This document shows, one piece after another, positions 19,197-28,484 of a DNA stretch of 55,883 nt. The DNA comes from Opitutus sp. GAS368 (GTDB lineage: Bacteria; Verrucomicrobiota; Verrucomicrobiia; Opitutales; UBA953): NCBI GenBank assembly GCA_945882655.1, contig CAMCWL010000002.1, positions 1 through 55,883 on the forward strand, in the 5' to 3' direction. How positions within the stretch are numbered: the stretch's first letter is position 1; each line of letters starts with the position of its first letter. The notes beneath the pieces are model-generated. The model searched no databases. It was not told the origin of the DNA and saw nothing but the letters and a program-made list of their open reading frames with translations. Made by a program: the position numbers and the translations under genes.

Positions 19197-19228
19197 AAGT
19201 CAAACGGCCCGGACAATGTCCGGGCCGT
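19197..19228 (-). terminator. Terminator of the 19.3-kb membrane protein gene
   Basis: On the minus strand ACGGCCCGGA (complement of 19219-19228) pairs perfectly with 19204-19213 across a short CATTG-type loop, then TTTGACTT follows. The strong ten-base stem makes it a good terminator although the T-run is short. It also insulates the efflux operon. Confidence 0.75.
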
Positions 19229-19254
19229 CGTAACCTGACCGTATCTTACTAAGC

Positions 19255-19644
19255 TTACTTAGCGATAACCGCTACGGACGGAAGCTTCACGTAGTTGTTC
19301 TTGAACCATTCCGGACCCCAAGAGGCGTTGACGGCCCAAGCGGCGGCGAGGAGGACGAGAGCGATCGAGAAACAACGGACGACCTTGCCCTTGTCTTCGC
19401 TCTTAGCACCGATGTGAAGGAAGGCGACGGCGGCGAGGGCTAGGATGGGGTGGAACCAGGAAATCGGGCGAGCGGTCTGGAAGAAGGCGACGACGCCCAC
19501 GACAAGGTTGATATCGACCAGGACGGCGACGATGCGCTGGAAGAGCGGCTTGGGTCCCTTAACCAAGGCGACAATGATGACAGCCAGGATAAGAACGAGG
19601 AGCAGGGAGCCGTAATGCTTATGTGCGACGAAGAGCGGGTTCAT
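19255..19644 (-). CDS. Small four-helix membrane protein, unknown
   Basis: A 129-residue hydrophobic protein with four predicted helices (about residues 10-27, 37-56, 63-80, 90-108) and a short soluble C-terminal tail ending in KLPSVAVIAK. A conserved-looking HKHYG near the N terminus and FHP near residue 65 place histidines at membrane edges. I do not recognise a family. It has its own strong terminator, which suggests that it is expressed as a unit and that the frame is real. Confidence 0.7.
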   Translation of the reverse strand: MNPLFVAHKHYGSLLLVLILAVIIVALVKGPKPLFQRIVAVLVDINLVVGVVAFFQTARPISWFHPILALAAVAFLHIGAKSEDKGKVVRCFSIALVLLAAAWAVNASWGPEWFKNNYVKLPSVAVIAK

Positions 19645-19694
19645 GCCCTCACCTTGATAGGTGACCGGCCCGATTCAAGCCATCCTGCTGAAAT

Positions 19695-20393
19695 TTACCG
19701 GTCTTCAGGGAAGAGTATCCGGAAGAACCAAGCCGCTAAGGCGGCGCCAACAAACTGGACGGCGACCTCGGCCAAGATGCGCGGGGCGACCTTAGCCAGG
19801 AAGAGAGTTTCCGTGACGAAAGTCTTGGTGCCGATAAGCCCGTCGAAGATTGCGGAGAAGAGGCCGAGTAGCGAGGAAGCCAGCGAGACCGCCGGATTCA
19901 TGGTCGGATTGAAATCCCCAAACGTTCCCGAGAGCCCAAGGACGGCCACCGCGATAGCTAGGCCGTAATAGCTATTGCCAGCCGTGAGGCGCGAGGTGCC
20001 GACCATCAAGATGATGAAGGCCAGCGCGAACGTGGCGAGCAACTCGACGACCGCGGTGACTCCGAATCCCGTGAAGGCGGATTCGCTCAAGGCATCGACC
20101 GCCCCCTTGGCGTGTTCGGAGTCATGGCCGAGGAGATAACCAGCCGCCATCGCCGCGAGGACGGCCGCCGCCAGCTGCACGCCGATATAGGCCCAGAGGG
20201 CGCGGGTGCCCGAGCGACCACGCACGCGGAAGGCAAGCGAGACGGCGGGATTATAGTGGGCAAGCGAGACCGGTGCGCCCATGTAGATTAACGCGCAGAG
20301 CAATGCTGCGACGGGAAGCGGGCTCGACGCGACCATCGCTGCCAAGCAAAGGAAGAAAGTGCCGACGGCTTCGATGAGCAGCTTGTTGCGCAT
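19695..20393 (-). CDS. MIP-family channel (aquaporin/glycerol facilitator)
   Basis: A 232-residue six-helix major intrinsic protein. Both half-helix signatures are intact: HYNPAVSLAF after helix 2 and TMNPAVSLAS after helix 5, each with NPAV. The N-terminal EAVGTFFLCL matches the family AExxGT motif. Helices alternate as expected for the internal repeat. Selectivity-filter residues cannot be assigned with confidence, so water or small-solute specificity is open. The C-terminal loops around SAIFDGLIGTKTF are longer than in short aquaporins. Confidence 0.9.
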   Translation of the reverse strand: MRNKLLIEAVGTFFLCLAAMVASSPLPVAALLCALIYMGAPVSLAHYNPAVSLAFRVRGRSGTRALWAYIGVQLAAAVLAAMAAGYLLGHDSEHAKGAVDALSESAFTGFGVTAVVELLATFALAFIILMVGTSRLTAGNSYYGLAIAVAVLGLSGTFGDFNPTMNPAVSLASSLLGLFSAIFDGLIGTKTFVTETLFLAKVAPRILAEVAVQFVGAALAAWFFRILFPEDR

Positions 20394-20439
20394 GGGGTGA
20401 ATGTCGTCAGGCGGTCAGCGGTCTCAAGCGCGGAGTCGC

Positions 20440-21594
20440 TTAGCGCGGCGCGCGGGCGTTGAGCCAGTTCTCACTGAAGGCCGCGATTTCCTCGTAACTG
20501 GGTAGGCGCCGCGTGCGGTTGCGCATCTCCCTGGCCGCTTCTTCCTGCGCGACGAAAAGTTCGGTCAACGTCGCGTGGAGGGGCGTCTTGTTGTTCTTAT
20601 TGTCGACAAGCCAGAAGCCGACCTGCTCGCCGTCGACGACCTCGTTGTTGTAATACTGCCAGAACAAGGTCATCGCCGGCTTCCAGGACATGAACTTGGC
20701 GAGGATCTCGCGGTTACGCTGGTCGTGCTTCACTCCGTCGCCACCGCACGCCTTCCAGGACAACCCGCACTCGCCGATGAAGACACGCTTCGCGGGCAGG
20801 CCGGGCTTGGCCGGGAGCTGCGCGTTGACGTAGTCCAACGTCGCCCGAATCTCTTCCAGCGGAAGCAACTGGCAATCGTAAGCGGAGTAGGAGACGAAAT
20901 CGACGTTCACCTTGGGCAGCACTGCGTTTACCAAGCGCTTGCGGCCGTCCTTCATCGCGTCGCGGACGCGGTTGACCTCGGCATAGGTGTACACGCGGCA
21001 CTTCGCGTAAGGCACCTCGGAGCGGGCGTCGTCGACGGCCTTCTGGCGGATGCTGAGCCATTCGATCATCGCCGCAACGAGCTCGGGCGAGGCGTCCTTC
21101 TTCACATCCTTGTCGGGTAAGAGATACCAATCCCCTTCCCAGTGGCCAATAAAGAAGGTCTTCCCCGCCGTGTCGTAACGCGTGAGTAGGTCCTTGGTAA
21201 AAAGGTAGACGGCGTTGTATTCGCGGCGCTTGAGCTCGGGCGTGAACCCTTTTGTCCACTCGTTCGAGGAACGGTACCACAGCACGTAGTGGGTGAAGGG
21301 CATCGCGATATATGGAGTCAACTGCTGTCCAGAGACCGCGTTGATCTTGAGGATGCGCGAACCCATTGCGCTGATGCCCTTCGCAGCTTCGAGCACTGCC
21401 TCGTCCTTGGTGAACTTATAGGCTGGACCGAAAACTTGGGTACCCACGACCTGCGGAAAGGCGTCAGGCATCGTCGGCACCACGGGCAGCCGGGACATCT
21501 CCAACGGCTGATCGGTGCGCTTCTTACCCTGAGCCATTAACGCGAGGGGCAACAGCAGAAGAACTCCCAGAAGGAAGCGAGGGATTGAACTCAT
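20440..21594 (-). CDS. Secreted glycoside-hydrolase-like protein, unknown specificity
   Basis: A 384-residue exported protein. I start it at the ATG 21592-21594 because a clear signal peptide follows (FLLGVLLLLPLALMAQG); the frame is open upstream without a signal. The mature part reads like a TIM-barrel hydrolase. FFIGHWEGDWYLLPD (near residue 140-155) offers one Glu at the end of a beta strand. KRVFIGECGLSWKACGGD (near ~265-285) offers a second Glu in a GE.G-like context, followed by FWQYYNNE. Two such Glu are what a retaining clan-A glycosidase needs. No known GH family could be named. It has a 46-base gap to the aquaporin and no binding-module partner. Confidence 0.6.
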   Translation of the reverse strand: MSSIPRFLLGVLLLLPLALMAQGKKRTDQPLEMSRLPVVPTMPDAFPQVVGTQVFGPAYKFTKDEAVLEAAKGISAMGSRILKINAVSGQQLTPYIAMPFTHYVLWYRSSNEWTKGFTPELKRREYNAVYLFTKDLLTRYDTAGKTFFIGHWEGDWYLLPDKDVKKDASPELVAAMIEWLSIRQKAVDDARSEVPYAKCRVYTYAEVNRVRDAMKDGRKRLVNAVLPKVNVDFVSYSAYDCQLLPLEEIRATLDYVNAQLPAKPGLPAKRVFIGECGLSWKACGGDGVKHDQRNREILAKFMSWKPAMTLFWQYYNNEVVDGEQVGFWLVDNKNNKTPLHATLTELFVAQEEAAREMRNRTRRLPSYEEIAAFSENWLNARAPR

Positions 21595-21671
21595 GGGGTG
21601 AACCTCAGGGCGAGGGACTTGAATTGTCCGATGACGACCCACTTCCTTCAAGCCCGTTCCCACCCAACACC

Positions 21672-22139
21672 ATGATAACCATCAAAACCACCCTGGCCGC
21701 CGCGCTTCTCGCCGTCGGCCTCCACGCCCAACTCGCCGCCGCCCCCGCCAAGGACGAAGGCCAGACCGCCGATCCAGAGCACGCCCGGCTCGTCGCTGCC
21801 CGCAAGGCGGCGAATGACCTACCGGAGGTCATGTCGGCCGAACAACAGGCCAAGGCGGATCGGGCGCTCACCAATAAGGCCTACGCCGAATATAAGGTCG
21901 CGCGTAAGCGCTCGACCGACTCCGAGACGGCCTACCGCAAGATCTTCGACACCGCTCTCGCGAAGGTCGACGAAGGCGCACCGGCCTTACAGGAGAAAGA
22001 GCGGGCTGCCTTCCGCGAGCGCATGCTCAAAGCTCGGACCGCCAAAAAGGGTGCGGCAAAGAAAGTCGCCCCCAAAGCAGACGACGAGGAGGACGATGCG
22101 GACGACGAGCCATCGAGCCCGACTAAGTCTTCCAACTGA
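21672..22139 (+). CDS. Small secreted helical protein, unknown
   Basis: A 155-residue protein with a plain signal peptide (TTLAAALLAVGLHAQLAAA, cleavage near residue 24). The mature part is a highly charged helix rich in Ala, Lys, Glu and Arg (~30-125), ending in a basic KKGAAKK stretch and then an acidic DDEEDDADDE tail. The ATG at 21672 is preferred because the signal peptide starts there. It is divergent from the glycosidase-like gene and ends in a strong terminator. No family was recognised; a periplasmic polymer-binding or structural role is only a guess. Confidence 0.6.
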   Translation: MITIKTTLAAALLAVGLHAQLAAAPAKDEGQTADPEHARLVAARKAANDLPEVMSAEQQAKADRALTNKAYAEYKVARKRSTDSETAYRKIFDTALAKVDEGAPALQEKERAAFRERMLKARTAKKGAAKKVAPKADDEEDDADDEPSSPTKSSN

Positions 22140-22147
22140 AGATGACC

Positions 22148-22174
22148 GACCCGCCGCAAGGCGGGTCTTTTATT
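22148..22174 (+). terminator. Rho-independent terminator after the small secreted protein
   Basis: GACCCGCC (22148-22155) pairs perfectly with GGCGGGTC (22160-22167) across a GCAA loop, followed by TTTTATTT. This is a textbook terminator, 8 bases after the stop at 22139. Its tail overlaps the last codon of the convergent PLP gene. Confidence 0.9.
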
Positions 22175-23627
22175 TAGCGAGCGCAGCTTCGAACGCCGAC
22201 CAGATCTCTTCCAGTGGTTCAAGCCCGACGGAGATGCGCAGGAGATCGGGATCGAGTCCGGCGGCACGGATATGTGCCCTACCCTGCTCGTTGGTAACTT
22301 CGTCGAAGTGCGCGAGCCAAAGGAACGGAGCCGCCAGGGTGTAGCGCAGACCGAAGCTCGGGCCCTTGGCGACAGCCAGGCGATCGTAGACACGACGCAT
22401 GTCACCACGGAGTTCTAGCGTGATGAGGGCGCCGGCGCCGGCGCCTGGACGCAGCAGGCAGCGGTAAGCGGCAGCCGTCGGACCTTGGTCCGCCGTACGC
22501 ACGCGGGCGACGGACGGGTGGGCGGCGAGTCGCCGGGCGACCTCCGCCGCAGTGGCGGAAAGGCGATGGGTGACTTCCGCCATGCGGCTGATTTGCGAAG
22601 CGAGCGCGACGAGGTCGAGGGCGTGTAGGGGCTCAAGCCGACGGCGCGCCAGGGCGAGTAGCTCCGTGGCGTCAGCCCGGGACGGATGCACCGCAAGCAC
22701 TCCCGCCATGATATCGCCTTCGGAGCCGGCGTATTTCGTGAGACTTGAGACCACGATGTCGGCGAACGGCAAGACGTCGACGGAGGCGAGTCCAACGCTG
22801 CTCGGGTCGAGGAGTAGTTTCGCGCCGTGCTGATCGCAGAGCGCGCGCAACGCCGGGATATCGGCGGTCTCGAGCTGCGGGTTGTTCGGCACCTCGGTGA
22901 AGACGCCGGCGATGCCACCCGCGGCGAGCAGGCGTTCGACGGCGGCGAGGTCGCGGACATCGGGTACGAAGTGGTGTTTCGCATCGCGCGCCTTCTCGAA
23001 GAGACGGGTCGAATCAACGTATAGCCAACCCAGTTGAATCCAGGCGGAACGTCCACGCGAACGCTGCACGGTGTCGACCGCAGCGATGGCGGCGTCGACG
23101 GCGTTCATGCCCGAGGTGGCGATAAGAATGTCATCAACTGACACCCCGGAGAGGAGCGGAGATAACGCCGCGCGGACCGTGGCGAGCGCGCCGGCCCCAT
23201 CGGACGGCGCGACGCCGGCGAGCCAGGCTTCTGCCTGGCGAGAAGAAATCAGCGTGCCCGTGTGCTGGACCATCTTTGCGAGACGTAGCGCGGCATCGCC
23301 GGCGGGCGTCGTGACCAAACACCAATCGCCGACTCGATCAACGGAGGTGAGCGTGGCGCCGGCATGTTCGGCCAGGCGACGCGCACTCGCCTCGGAGACG
23401 AGCGGGAAGAGTTCGCCGATTCGTCCGAGTCCACTGGCGGCTTCCTGGGCGGCGCGCGTGACGAGCGCGTTGCGTACAAAACGCGGGTAGCCGGCGTGGA
23501 GGTGTTTCCAGACGCGCTCTTCCTTGCGCTCGTAGCTCTCGACGTCAGCGAGCGTCGGCAAACAGACGACGGTCGCGTGTGGCGAGTCGGGCACCGTGAC
23601 GCCCAAGGCTGGCGAAAGAATCGGCAC
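22170..23627 (-). CDS. Cystathionine gamma-synthase-like PLP enzyme with N-terminal extension
   Basis: A 485-residue Cys/Met-metabolism PLP enzyme. The C-terminal ~360 residues show SGMNAVDAAI (usual SGMAA region), EVPNNPQLETADI, LLLDPSS in the place of the usual VDNTF aspartate motif, and SSLTKYAGSEGDIMAG with the PLP Lys298. An N-terminal extension of ~115 residues (PHATVVCLPTLADVESYE...) precedes it, as in fungal-type cystathionine gamma-synthases. The substrate could be an O-acylhomoserine, but beta/gamma specificity cannot be read. It starts 2 bases after the lysA stop, so both may serve aspartate-family amino acid synthesis. Confidence 0.82.
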   Translation of the reverse strand: MPILSPALGVTVPDSPHATVVCLPTLADVESYERKEERVWKHLHAGYPRFVRNALVTRAAQEAASGLGRIGELFPLVSEASARRLAEHAGATLTSVDRVGDWCLVTTPAGDAALRLAKMVQHTGTLISSRQAEAWLAGVAPSDGAGALATVRAALSPLLSGVSVDDILIATSGMNAVDAAIAAVDTVQRSRGRSAWIQLGWLYVDSTRLFEKARDAKHHFVPDVRDLAAVERLLAAGGIAGVFTEVPNNPQLETADIPALRALCDQHGAKLLLDPSSVGLASVDVLPFADIVVSSLTKYAGSEGDIMAGVLAVHPSRADATELLALARRRLEPLHALDLVALASQISRMAEVTHRLSATAAEVARRLAAHPSVARVRTADQGPTAAAYRCLLRPGAGAGALITLELRGDMRRVYDRLAVAKGPSFGLRYTLAAPFLWLAHFDEVTNEQGRAHIRAAGLDPDLLRISVGLEPLEEIWSAFEAALAK

Positions 23628-23629
23628 GT

Positions 23630-24886
23630 TCAGAGACCTTCAGCCGGCTGCTCGTTCTGCAGGATCTGCTCGAGCGACTGGCGACGACGGATCAGCGAGA
23701 ACTTGCCGTCGCGACGCAGGAGGACTTCCGGCGCCTCGGGGAAGGAGTTGTAATTCTTCGTGCTCATCCCGGAGCAATACGCGCCGGCTCCGCCGATGAC
23801 GCAGAGATCGCCAGCGGTCGCTTCGGGTAGAGTGCGGGTGGCGAGCGTCTCCGGTTCGCCGGGGGCGCAGCTGATTAGGTCGCCCGATTCGCAACAGTGT
23901 CCGACGATGACGTAATCCCGCGAGGCACCGGTGGCCTTCGCTGGGTAGAGATGCACCGGGTGCTGCGAGCCATAGAGCGAAGGACGCAGGATCTCGGTCA
24001 TGCCCGAGTCGAGCTTGATGAATTCGCGGGTGCCAGTGGAGACGAGGTCTTGGACGCGGGAAAGGACGGCGCCAGCGTTAGCGACGAGGAAAGTTCCGGG
24101 CTCGATCTCGAGACGGAGCTTACGTCCGTCGGCTTGGGCGAATTTCTCGAAGGCGACCTTGACCGGCGCGCCGACGACCTGTGGGTCGGTGCCCTTCTCC
24201 GCCGCGACGCGGGCGACCTTGTAGCCGCCGCCGAGGTTGAGCGTATGGACGGTCGGAAAACGACTGACGAGGGCGAGGCTCGCTGCAGAGACTTCCTGCC
24301 AGACGACGGGGTCGCTGCCGGAACCGATATGGGTATGGATGCGGACGACCTTCAGCCCGTACTGCTTCACGATGGCCTGAGCCTGATCCGCCCATTCATG
24401 CCAGATGCCGAAGGAGGAGTCAGGACCGCCGACGTTAGTCTTGCCGGTGCCGCCCGAGCCGCGGCCGGGATTAAAGCGAAGCCCCACCTCGTGGCCCGGG
24501 AGGGCCTTACCGATCCGTTCGAGCTGGTGGAGTGAGCAGGCGTTGACGTGCACACCCTTATTAAGAAGAGAGGGGAAATCCTCCGGGAGTTCCTGAGAAG
24601 AGAGCGACAGGCGGTCGGCCGAGATTCCGGCGAGCATGGCTCGGCGGACTTCCCAGCCCGAGCTGGCATCGAAATGCAGGCCCTTGTTCGCGAAGACCTT
24701 CAAGACGGAGGCATTCGGGCAGGCCTTCATGGCAAAGCGGACCGTTACGCCGAAGGCGTTCGGGAAGGCCAACATAGCATCGGCCTGGGCCTCAAGGGTG
24801 ACCTGATCATAGACATAGCAGGGGGTGCCATGGGCCGCGGCGATTTGGCGGGCCGAATCAGGAAGAAGGAAGCGGTGATTTTCCAC
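23630..24886 (-). CDS. lysA: Diaminopimelate decarboxylase
   Basis: A 418-residue fold-III PLP decarboxylase, last enzyme of lysine synthesis. RFAMKACPN holds the PLP Lys54. HIGSGSDP and NLGGGYKV bind phosphate, [18 protein letters not shown] and [10 protein letters not shown] (catalytic Cys) follow, and [18 protein letters not shown] closes the active site. The order of motifs separates it from arginine/ornithine decarboxylases. It is followed after 2 bases by the cystathionine synthase-like gene and is divergent from mnmE across a 121-base gap. Confidence 0.92.
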   Translation of the reverse strand: MENHRFLLPDSARQIAAAHGTPCYVYDQVTLEAQADAMLAFPNAFGVTVRFAMKACPNASVLKVFANKGLHFDASSGWEVRRAMLAGISADRLSLSSQELPEDFPSLLNKGVHVNACSLHQLERIGKALPGHEVGLRFNPGRGSGGTGKTNVGGPDSSFGIWHEWADQAQAIVKQYGLKVVRIHTHIGSGSDPVVWQEVSAASLALVSRFPTVHTLNLGGGYKVARVAAEKGTDPQVVGAPVKVAFEKFAQADGRKLRLEIEPGTFLVANAGAVLSRVQDLVSTGTREFIKLDSGMTEILRPSLYGSQHPVHLYPAKATGASRDYVIVGHCCESGDLISCAPGEPETLATRTLPEATAGDLCVIGGAGAYCSGMSTKNYNSFPEAPEVLLRRDGKFSLIRRRQSLEQILQNEQPAEGL

Positions 24887-25007
24887 GGGAGTGTCTCGGG
24901 CGGACTGTGTCAGGCCCGCCCTTCCCTTCCAGCCTTTTTGCGAATGTATGACACCGCTTGCCTCCCCTCCCCTCGCCCCTTGGGATGACCTGAGCTCACG
25001 CTATCCT

Positions 25008-26366
25008 ATGTCCGCCTCCGAGACCATCGTCGCCGCCGCGACACCCGCCGGCCGCTCGGCCTTGGCGATTGTGCGCGTGGACGGGCCGCTGGCTTCGGCC
25101 ATCGCGACCGCCGCCCTCGCCCGCAAGACCCCGCTCACCGAGAAGACTTCGACGCTCGGCATCTGGCGTAATCAGGACGGCGAGCCCATCGACCAGGTCG
25201 TCGCCGTGCTCTGGCATGCCGGCCGCTCCTTCACGGGCAACGACTCGCTCGAAATCACGTGCCACGGTAATCCCCTGATTGTGCGTCGCCTCACCGAGGA
25301 TTGCCTCGCGCGCGGTGGACGTATCGCCGAACCCGGCGAGTTCACACGCCGCTCCTACCTCGCGGGCCGCATCGACCTCACCCAAGCCGAGGCCGTCGCG
25401 GATCTGATCCACGCCAGCTCGGAGCGCGCGCTCGCCTCTGCCCGGCGTATGCTCGCCGGCGAACTCGGCCGGCACGTCGCCCGCTGGACTGACCGCACGT
25501 TGCAAATCCTCGCTGAACTCGAGGCGCATATCGATTTCCCGGAGGAAGACCTGCCGCCGGAAGACCCGCTCGGCCCTGCGGCCCGCTTGATTGAAATTGC
25601 GTCAGAACTTTCTGGATACGCTCGCACGGCGAAGCATGACGGCGCCCTGCGCGCCGGTCTGCGCGTCGCCGTCGTCGGGGCGCCCAACGCCGGGAAGTCG
25701 AGCCTACTCAACGCGCTCGCCGGCGCCGACCGCGCGATCGTGAGCCCCGAAGCCGGCACGACACGTGACTACCTCGAGGCGCCGGTCGCCGGCTTGCCGC
25801 TCGCCGTGACCGCGATCGACACCGCCGGATTACGCGACGGTGGTTCGACGCTCGAGAATCTCGGCATGGCGCGCTCACTCGAACAGGCACGCGGCGCGCA
25901 TCTCCTTCTTCTGGTCGTCGATGCTTCGGCGGAGCCCCCTGCCCTGCCGGCGGATCTCGTCGCGCTGCTCGACCCTGCGCGCACGCTCATTGTCGCCAAC
26001 AAGTCGGACCTACCCGCACATCGTGCACAGCAGGATTTCCTGCCACAGATCGCGAAGCTTTCCGCCTGCCTCTTAGATGGGCGCGACGCCGAAGCGCTCC
26101 GCGCCAAGCTCGGGGAGTTCCTCATCGCTAAGGAAATCGCCCCGGGGGCCGAAGACCTCGTGGTCAGCGTCCGCCATGCCGAGGCCCTGGCCCGGGCGGC
26201 GACCGCCCTTTCCGAAGCCGCCGGCCACCTCAAAGCCCCCATCCAGACCGAGCTCGCGGCCGCCCAAGGCCGGGTTGCACTGGACGCTCTGGGGGAAATC
26301 GTCGGTCGCATCGATAATGAGCGTATGCTGGACAAGCTCTTCGCTTCCTTCTGCATAGGTAAGTGA
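25008..26366 (+). CDS. mnmE: tRNA uridine-5-carboxymethylaminomethyl synthesis GTPase
   Basis: A 452-residue dynamin-like GTPase that, with MnmG, modifies the wobble uridine (U34) of tRNAs. The N-terminal folate-binding domain opens [20 protein letters not shown], hence the ATG at 25008. The G domain has [11 protein letters not shown] (P-loop ~224-231), SPEAGTTRD (G2), DTAGLR (G3, 271-276) and ANKSD (G4). The essential C-terminal CIGK (Cys449) is intact. mnmG follows after 23 bases, so the heterotetramer partners are in one operon. Confidence 0.96.
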   Translation: MSASETIVAAATPAGRSALAIVRVDGPLASAIATAALARKTPLTEKTSTLGIWRNQDGEPIDQVVAVLWHAGRSFTGNDSLEITCHGNPLIVRRLTEDCLARGGRIAEPGEFTRRSYLAGRIDLTQAEAVADLIHASSERALASARRMLAGELGRHVARWTDRTLQILAELEAHIDFPEEDLPPEDPLGPAARLIEIASELSGYARTAKHDGALRAGLRVAVVGAPNAGKSSLLNALAGADRAIVSPEAGTTRDYLEAPVAGLPLAVTAIDTAGLRDGGSTLENLGMARSLEQARGAHLLLLVVDASAEPPALPADLVALLDPARTLIVANKSDLPAHRAQQDFLPQIAKLSACLLDGRDAEALRAKLGEFLIAKEIAPGAEDLVVSVRHAEALARAATALSEAAGHLKAPIQTELAAAQGRVALDALGEIVGRIDNERMLDKLFASFCIGK

Positions 26367-26389
26367 TTCCCTCTGGTGAGGGAGCGCCT

Positions 26390-28270
26390 ATGCGACCTCA
26401 CAAACAAATCCGCCTCGGGCCTGATCGCCCCTATGACGTCATCGTCTGCGGGGCCGGCCATGCCGGCGTGGAAGCCGCCCTGGCCGCCGCACGCATGGGC
26501 GTGGATGTCCTGCTCCTGACAGGGAACGTGGACACCATCGCCCAGATGAGCTGCAACCCCGCCATCGGGGGCCAGGCCAAGGGCCATATCGTCCGAGAGA
26601 TCGACGCCCTGGGGGGCGAGATGGGCCTGACCGCCGACGTGACCGGCATCCAGTTCCGCCTCCTCAACTCCTCCAAGGGCCCAGCCGTCCAGGCCCCCCG
26701 CGCCCAGTGTGATAAGAAGGCCTACCAGTTCCGCATGAAGCACCTCTGCGAGCTGCAGGACGGCCTCACCATCTTCCAGGCCCAGGTGACCGGACTCATC
26801 TTTAAGAATGGGGCCGTGGTCGGGGTACAGACTAACCTCGACCTAGAGTTCCACGGTAAAACCGTGGTTGTCACCACCGGCACTTTCTTACGCGGCCTGA
26901 TGCACATCGGGGCGAATAAAACCGAGGGCGGACGCCTAGGTGATTTTAGTGCTAAGTCATTGTCAGCCAGTTTCTTAGAGGCTGGAATTGAGCTCCAAAG
27001 ACTCAAGACCGGCACCCCGCCGCGCATCCTGGGACGGTCCATCGATTTCAGCAAATGTGAGGAGCAGCCGGGCGATGCCTCCCCCACCCTTTTTGCCTTC
27101 CACGACACCCGCCAGCAGACCGATTTGTTCCACGTGGAACAAGCCGGCGAACGCCTCCCAGGATGGACCCCTGGCAGCGAGCAGGTCTCCTGTTGGATGA
27201 CCGAGGCGACCTGCGCCACCGGCAAGATCGTCCAAGAGAACCTCCACCTCTCTCCCCTCTTTGGCGGCGAGATTACCGGGGTCGGCCCGCGCTACTGCCC
27301 GTCCATCGAGGACAAGTTCGTCAAGTTCTCGGATAAGGACACCCACAAGCTCTACCTCGAGCCCGAAGGCCGCAATACCGACGAATGGTATATCAACGGA
27401 CTTTCGACCTCCCTGCCCTTTGCCGTCCAGCTGCAGATGCTGGCTTCAATCCCCGGACTAGAGAAAGCCGTCATGCTCCGGCCGGCCTATGCCGTGGAAT
27501 ACGATTTCTCGCCCCCTACCCAGCTCTACCCCACCTTAGAGTCCAAAAAGGTCGAGGCCTTGTTCTTTGCCGGCCAGATCAATGGAACCTCTGGATATGA
27601 AGAAGCCGCCGCCCAGGGCCTGGTCGCCGGGGTCAATGCCGCCTGTAAGGTCAAGGGTCAGACTCCCATGGTCATTGGCCGCGACGAAGCCTATATCGGC
27701 GTCCTCATCGATGATTTGGTGACTAAAGGCACCCAGGAGCCTTACCGGATGTTTACCAGCCGAGCTGAATTCCGCCTTTTATTCAACCACGGCAGCGCCG
27801 AACTCCGACTTAAGGACAAAATCGCCGAGTTCGACCTAGTCCCTCCGGATCGCTTAGCCCGAATCCAGGTCAAGGCCGATAAGGTCACGCATTGGATCGA
27901 ATACCTGGAAAGGTTGGCCATCCCGGGCGGGATTGCTGGCGACGTCATCCGCCGTAACTGGGAGTCGACCCCCAAGGATTTGCCCCCGACATTCCTGGCC
28001 GAAGCCCCTGAAGTTCAGGCTGAAGTCATGTACCGGGTTAAATACCGGGGCTATTTGGAGCGCGAAACGCGCAACGCCCGTAAGCTGCACGATCTAGACT
28101 CCTTTAAGGTGCCTGAAGGCTTTGATTTCTTAAAAGCCTACGGCTTGCGCATCGAAGCCCGCCAGAAACTCCAAGCCATTCAGCCCAAGACTCTGGGACA
28201 GGCCGGCCGAATCAGCGGGGTCAATCCAGCGGATATCTCTCTGCTAATGGTTCTTTTCCGGGCCAAGTAG
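26390..28270 (+). CDS. mnmG: tRNA uridine-5-carboxymethylaminomethyl synthesis FAD protein
   Basis: A 626-residue FAD enzyme, partner of MnmE. Markers are [22 protein letters not shown] (FAD Rossmann), [37 protein letters not shown] (catalytic Cys area), [44 protein letters not shown] and [12 protein letters not shown]. The ATG at 26390 has a strong Shine-Dalgarno (GGTGAGGGAG) upstream; a GTG at 26363 overlapping the mnmE stop is the alternative. Residues 245-251 (DLFHVEQ) are encoded by a perfect parS palindrome and lie in a stretch that looks longer than in E. coli MnmG. The usual downstream rsmG is absent. Confidence 0.96.
   Translation: MRPHKQIRLGPDRPYDVIVCGAGHAGVEAALAAARMGVDVLLLTGNVDTIAQMSCNPAIGGQAKGHIVREIDALGGEMGLTADVTGIQFRLLNSSKGPAVQAPRAQCDKKAYQFRMKHLCELQDGLTIFQAQVTGLIFKNGAVVGVQTNLDLEFHGKTVVVTTGTFLRGLMHIGANKTEGGRLGDFSAKSLSASFLEAGIELQRLKTGTPPRILGRSIDFSKCEEQPGDASPTLFAFHDTRQQTDLFHVEQAGERLPGWTPGSEQVSCWMTEATCATGKIVQENLHLSPLFGGEITGVGPRYCPSIEDKFVKFSDKDTHKLYLEPEGRNTDEWYINGLSTSLPFAVQLQMLASIPGLEKAVMLRPAYAVEYDFSPPTQLYPTLESKKVEALFFAGQINGTSGYEEAAAQGLVAGVNAACKVKGQTPMVIGRDEAYIGVLIDDLVTKGTQEPYRMFTSRAEFRLLFNHGSAELRLKDKIAEFDLVPPDRLARIQVKADKVTHWIEYLERLAIPGGIAGDVIRRNWESTPKDLPPTFLAEAPEVQAEVMYRVKYRGYLERETRNARKLHDLDSFKVPEGFDFLKAYGLRIEARQKLQAIQPKTLGQAGRISGVNPADISLLMVLFRAK
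27126..27141. promoter_or_regulatory. parS-type ParB-binding site inside mnmG
   Basis: TGTTCCACGTGGAACA is a perfect 16-base palindrome (18 with flanks, TTGTTCCACGTGGAACAA) and matches the broadly conserved bacterial parS consensus. It is translated as LFHVEQ within mnmG. ParB binds such sites near the origin to drive chromosome segregation and SMC loading. That it is functional here is inferred from sequence identity and from a second copy 1.2 kb away. Confidence 0.88.
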
Positions 28271-28298
28271 GCCTAGAGGGCAGGGGAGAGAAGGGCAA

Positions 28299-28314
28299 TG
28301 TTCCACGTGGAACA
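28299..28314. promoter_or_regulatory. Second parS-type ParB-binding site, intergenic
   Basis: The same perfect 16-base palindrome TGTTCCACGTGGAACA, 28 bases after the mnmG stop and outside any gene, so it is not explained by coding. Two copies within 1.2 kb are typical of an origin-proximal parS cluster. Confidence 0.9.
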
Positions 28315-28344
28315 CGTCCATTGTAAAGATTGCAGCCGCGCGGA

Positions 28345-28436
28345 GTGACAATCGTGTTTCTTAAATACATAAACAGTTTATGGACAGTGGCTTATGATAT
28401 AAAATAGCGTCGTAACACATCCGCCATGATTGTCAC
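28345..28436. repeat. AT-rich interval bounded by a 12-base inverted repeat
   Basis: GTGACAATCGTG (28345-28356) and CATGATTGTCAC (28425-28436) are inverted copies with one mismatch. They flank about 68 bases that are far richer in A+T than the rest of the window (around TTTCTTAAATACATAAACAG and TTATGATATAAAATAG). A TATAAAAT at 28398-28405 could be a -10 for the response regulator. Paired regulator sites or an unwinding element are possible. No good DnaA box was found. Confidence 0.5.
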
Positions 28437-28484
28437 CTAACTCTGGCGCTTCTTTTAATGGGGCCTTTAAGTAGTCGTGCACCC

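Noticed and set aside
24822-24840. Sigma-54-like TGGCACC on the minus strand in lysA
   Set aside because: GG to GC distance is eight, not ten, and it is within the gene.
28378-28386. TTTATGGACA as a DnaA box
   Set aside because: It differs from TTATCCACA at two central bases that matter, and no second box lies near.
28345-28440. Pho box before the PhoB-type regulator gene
   Set aside because: Only single TTGTCAC-like units occur; the 11-base direct repeat of two CTGTCAT units is missing.
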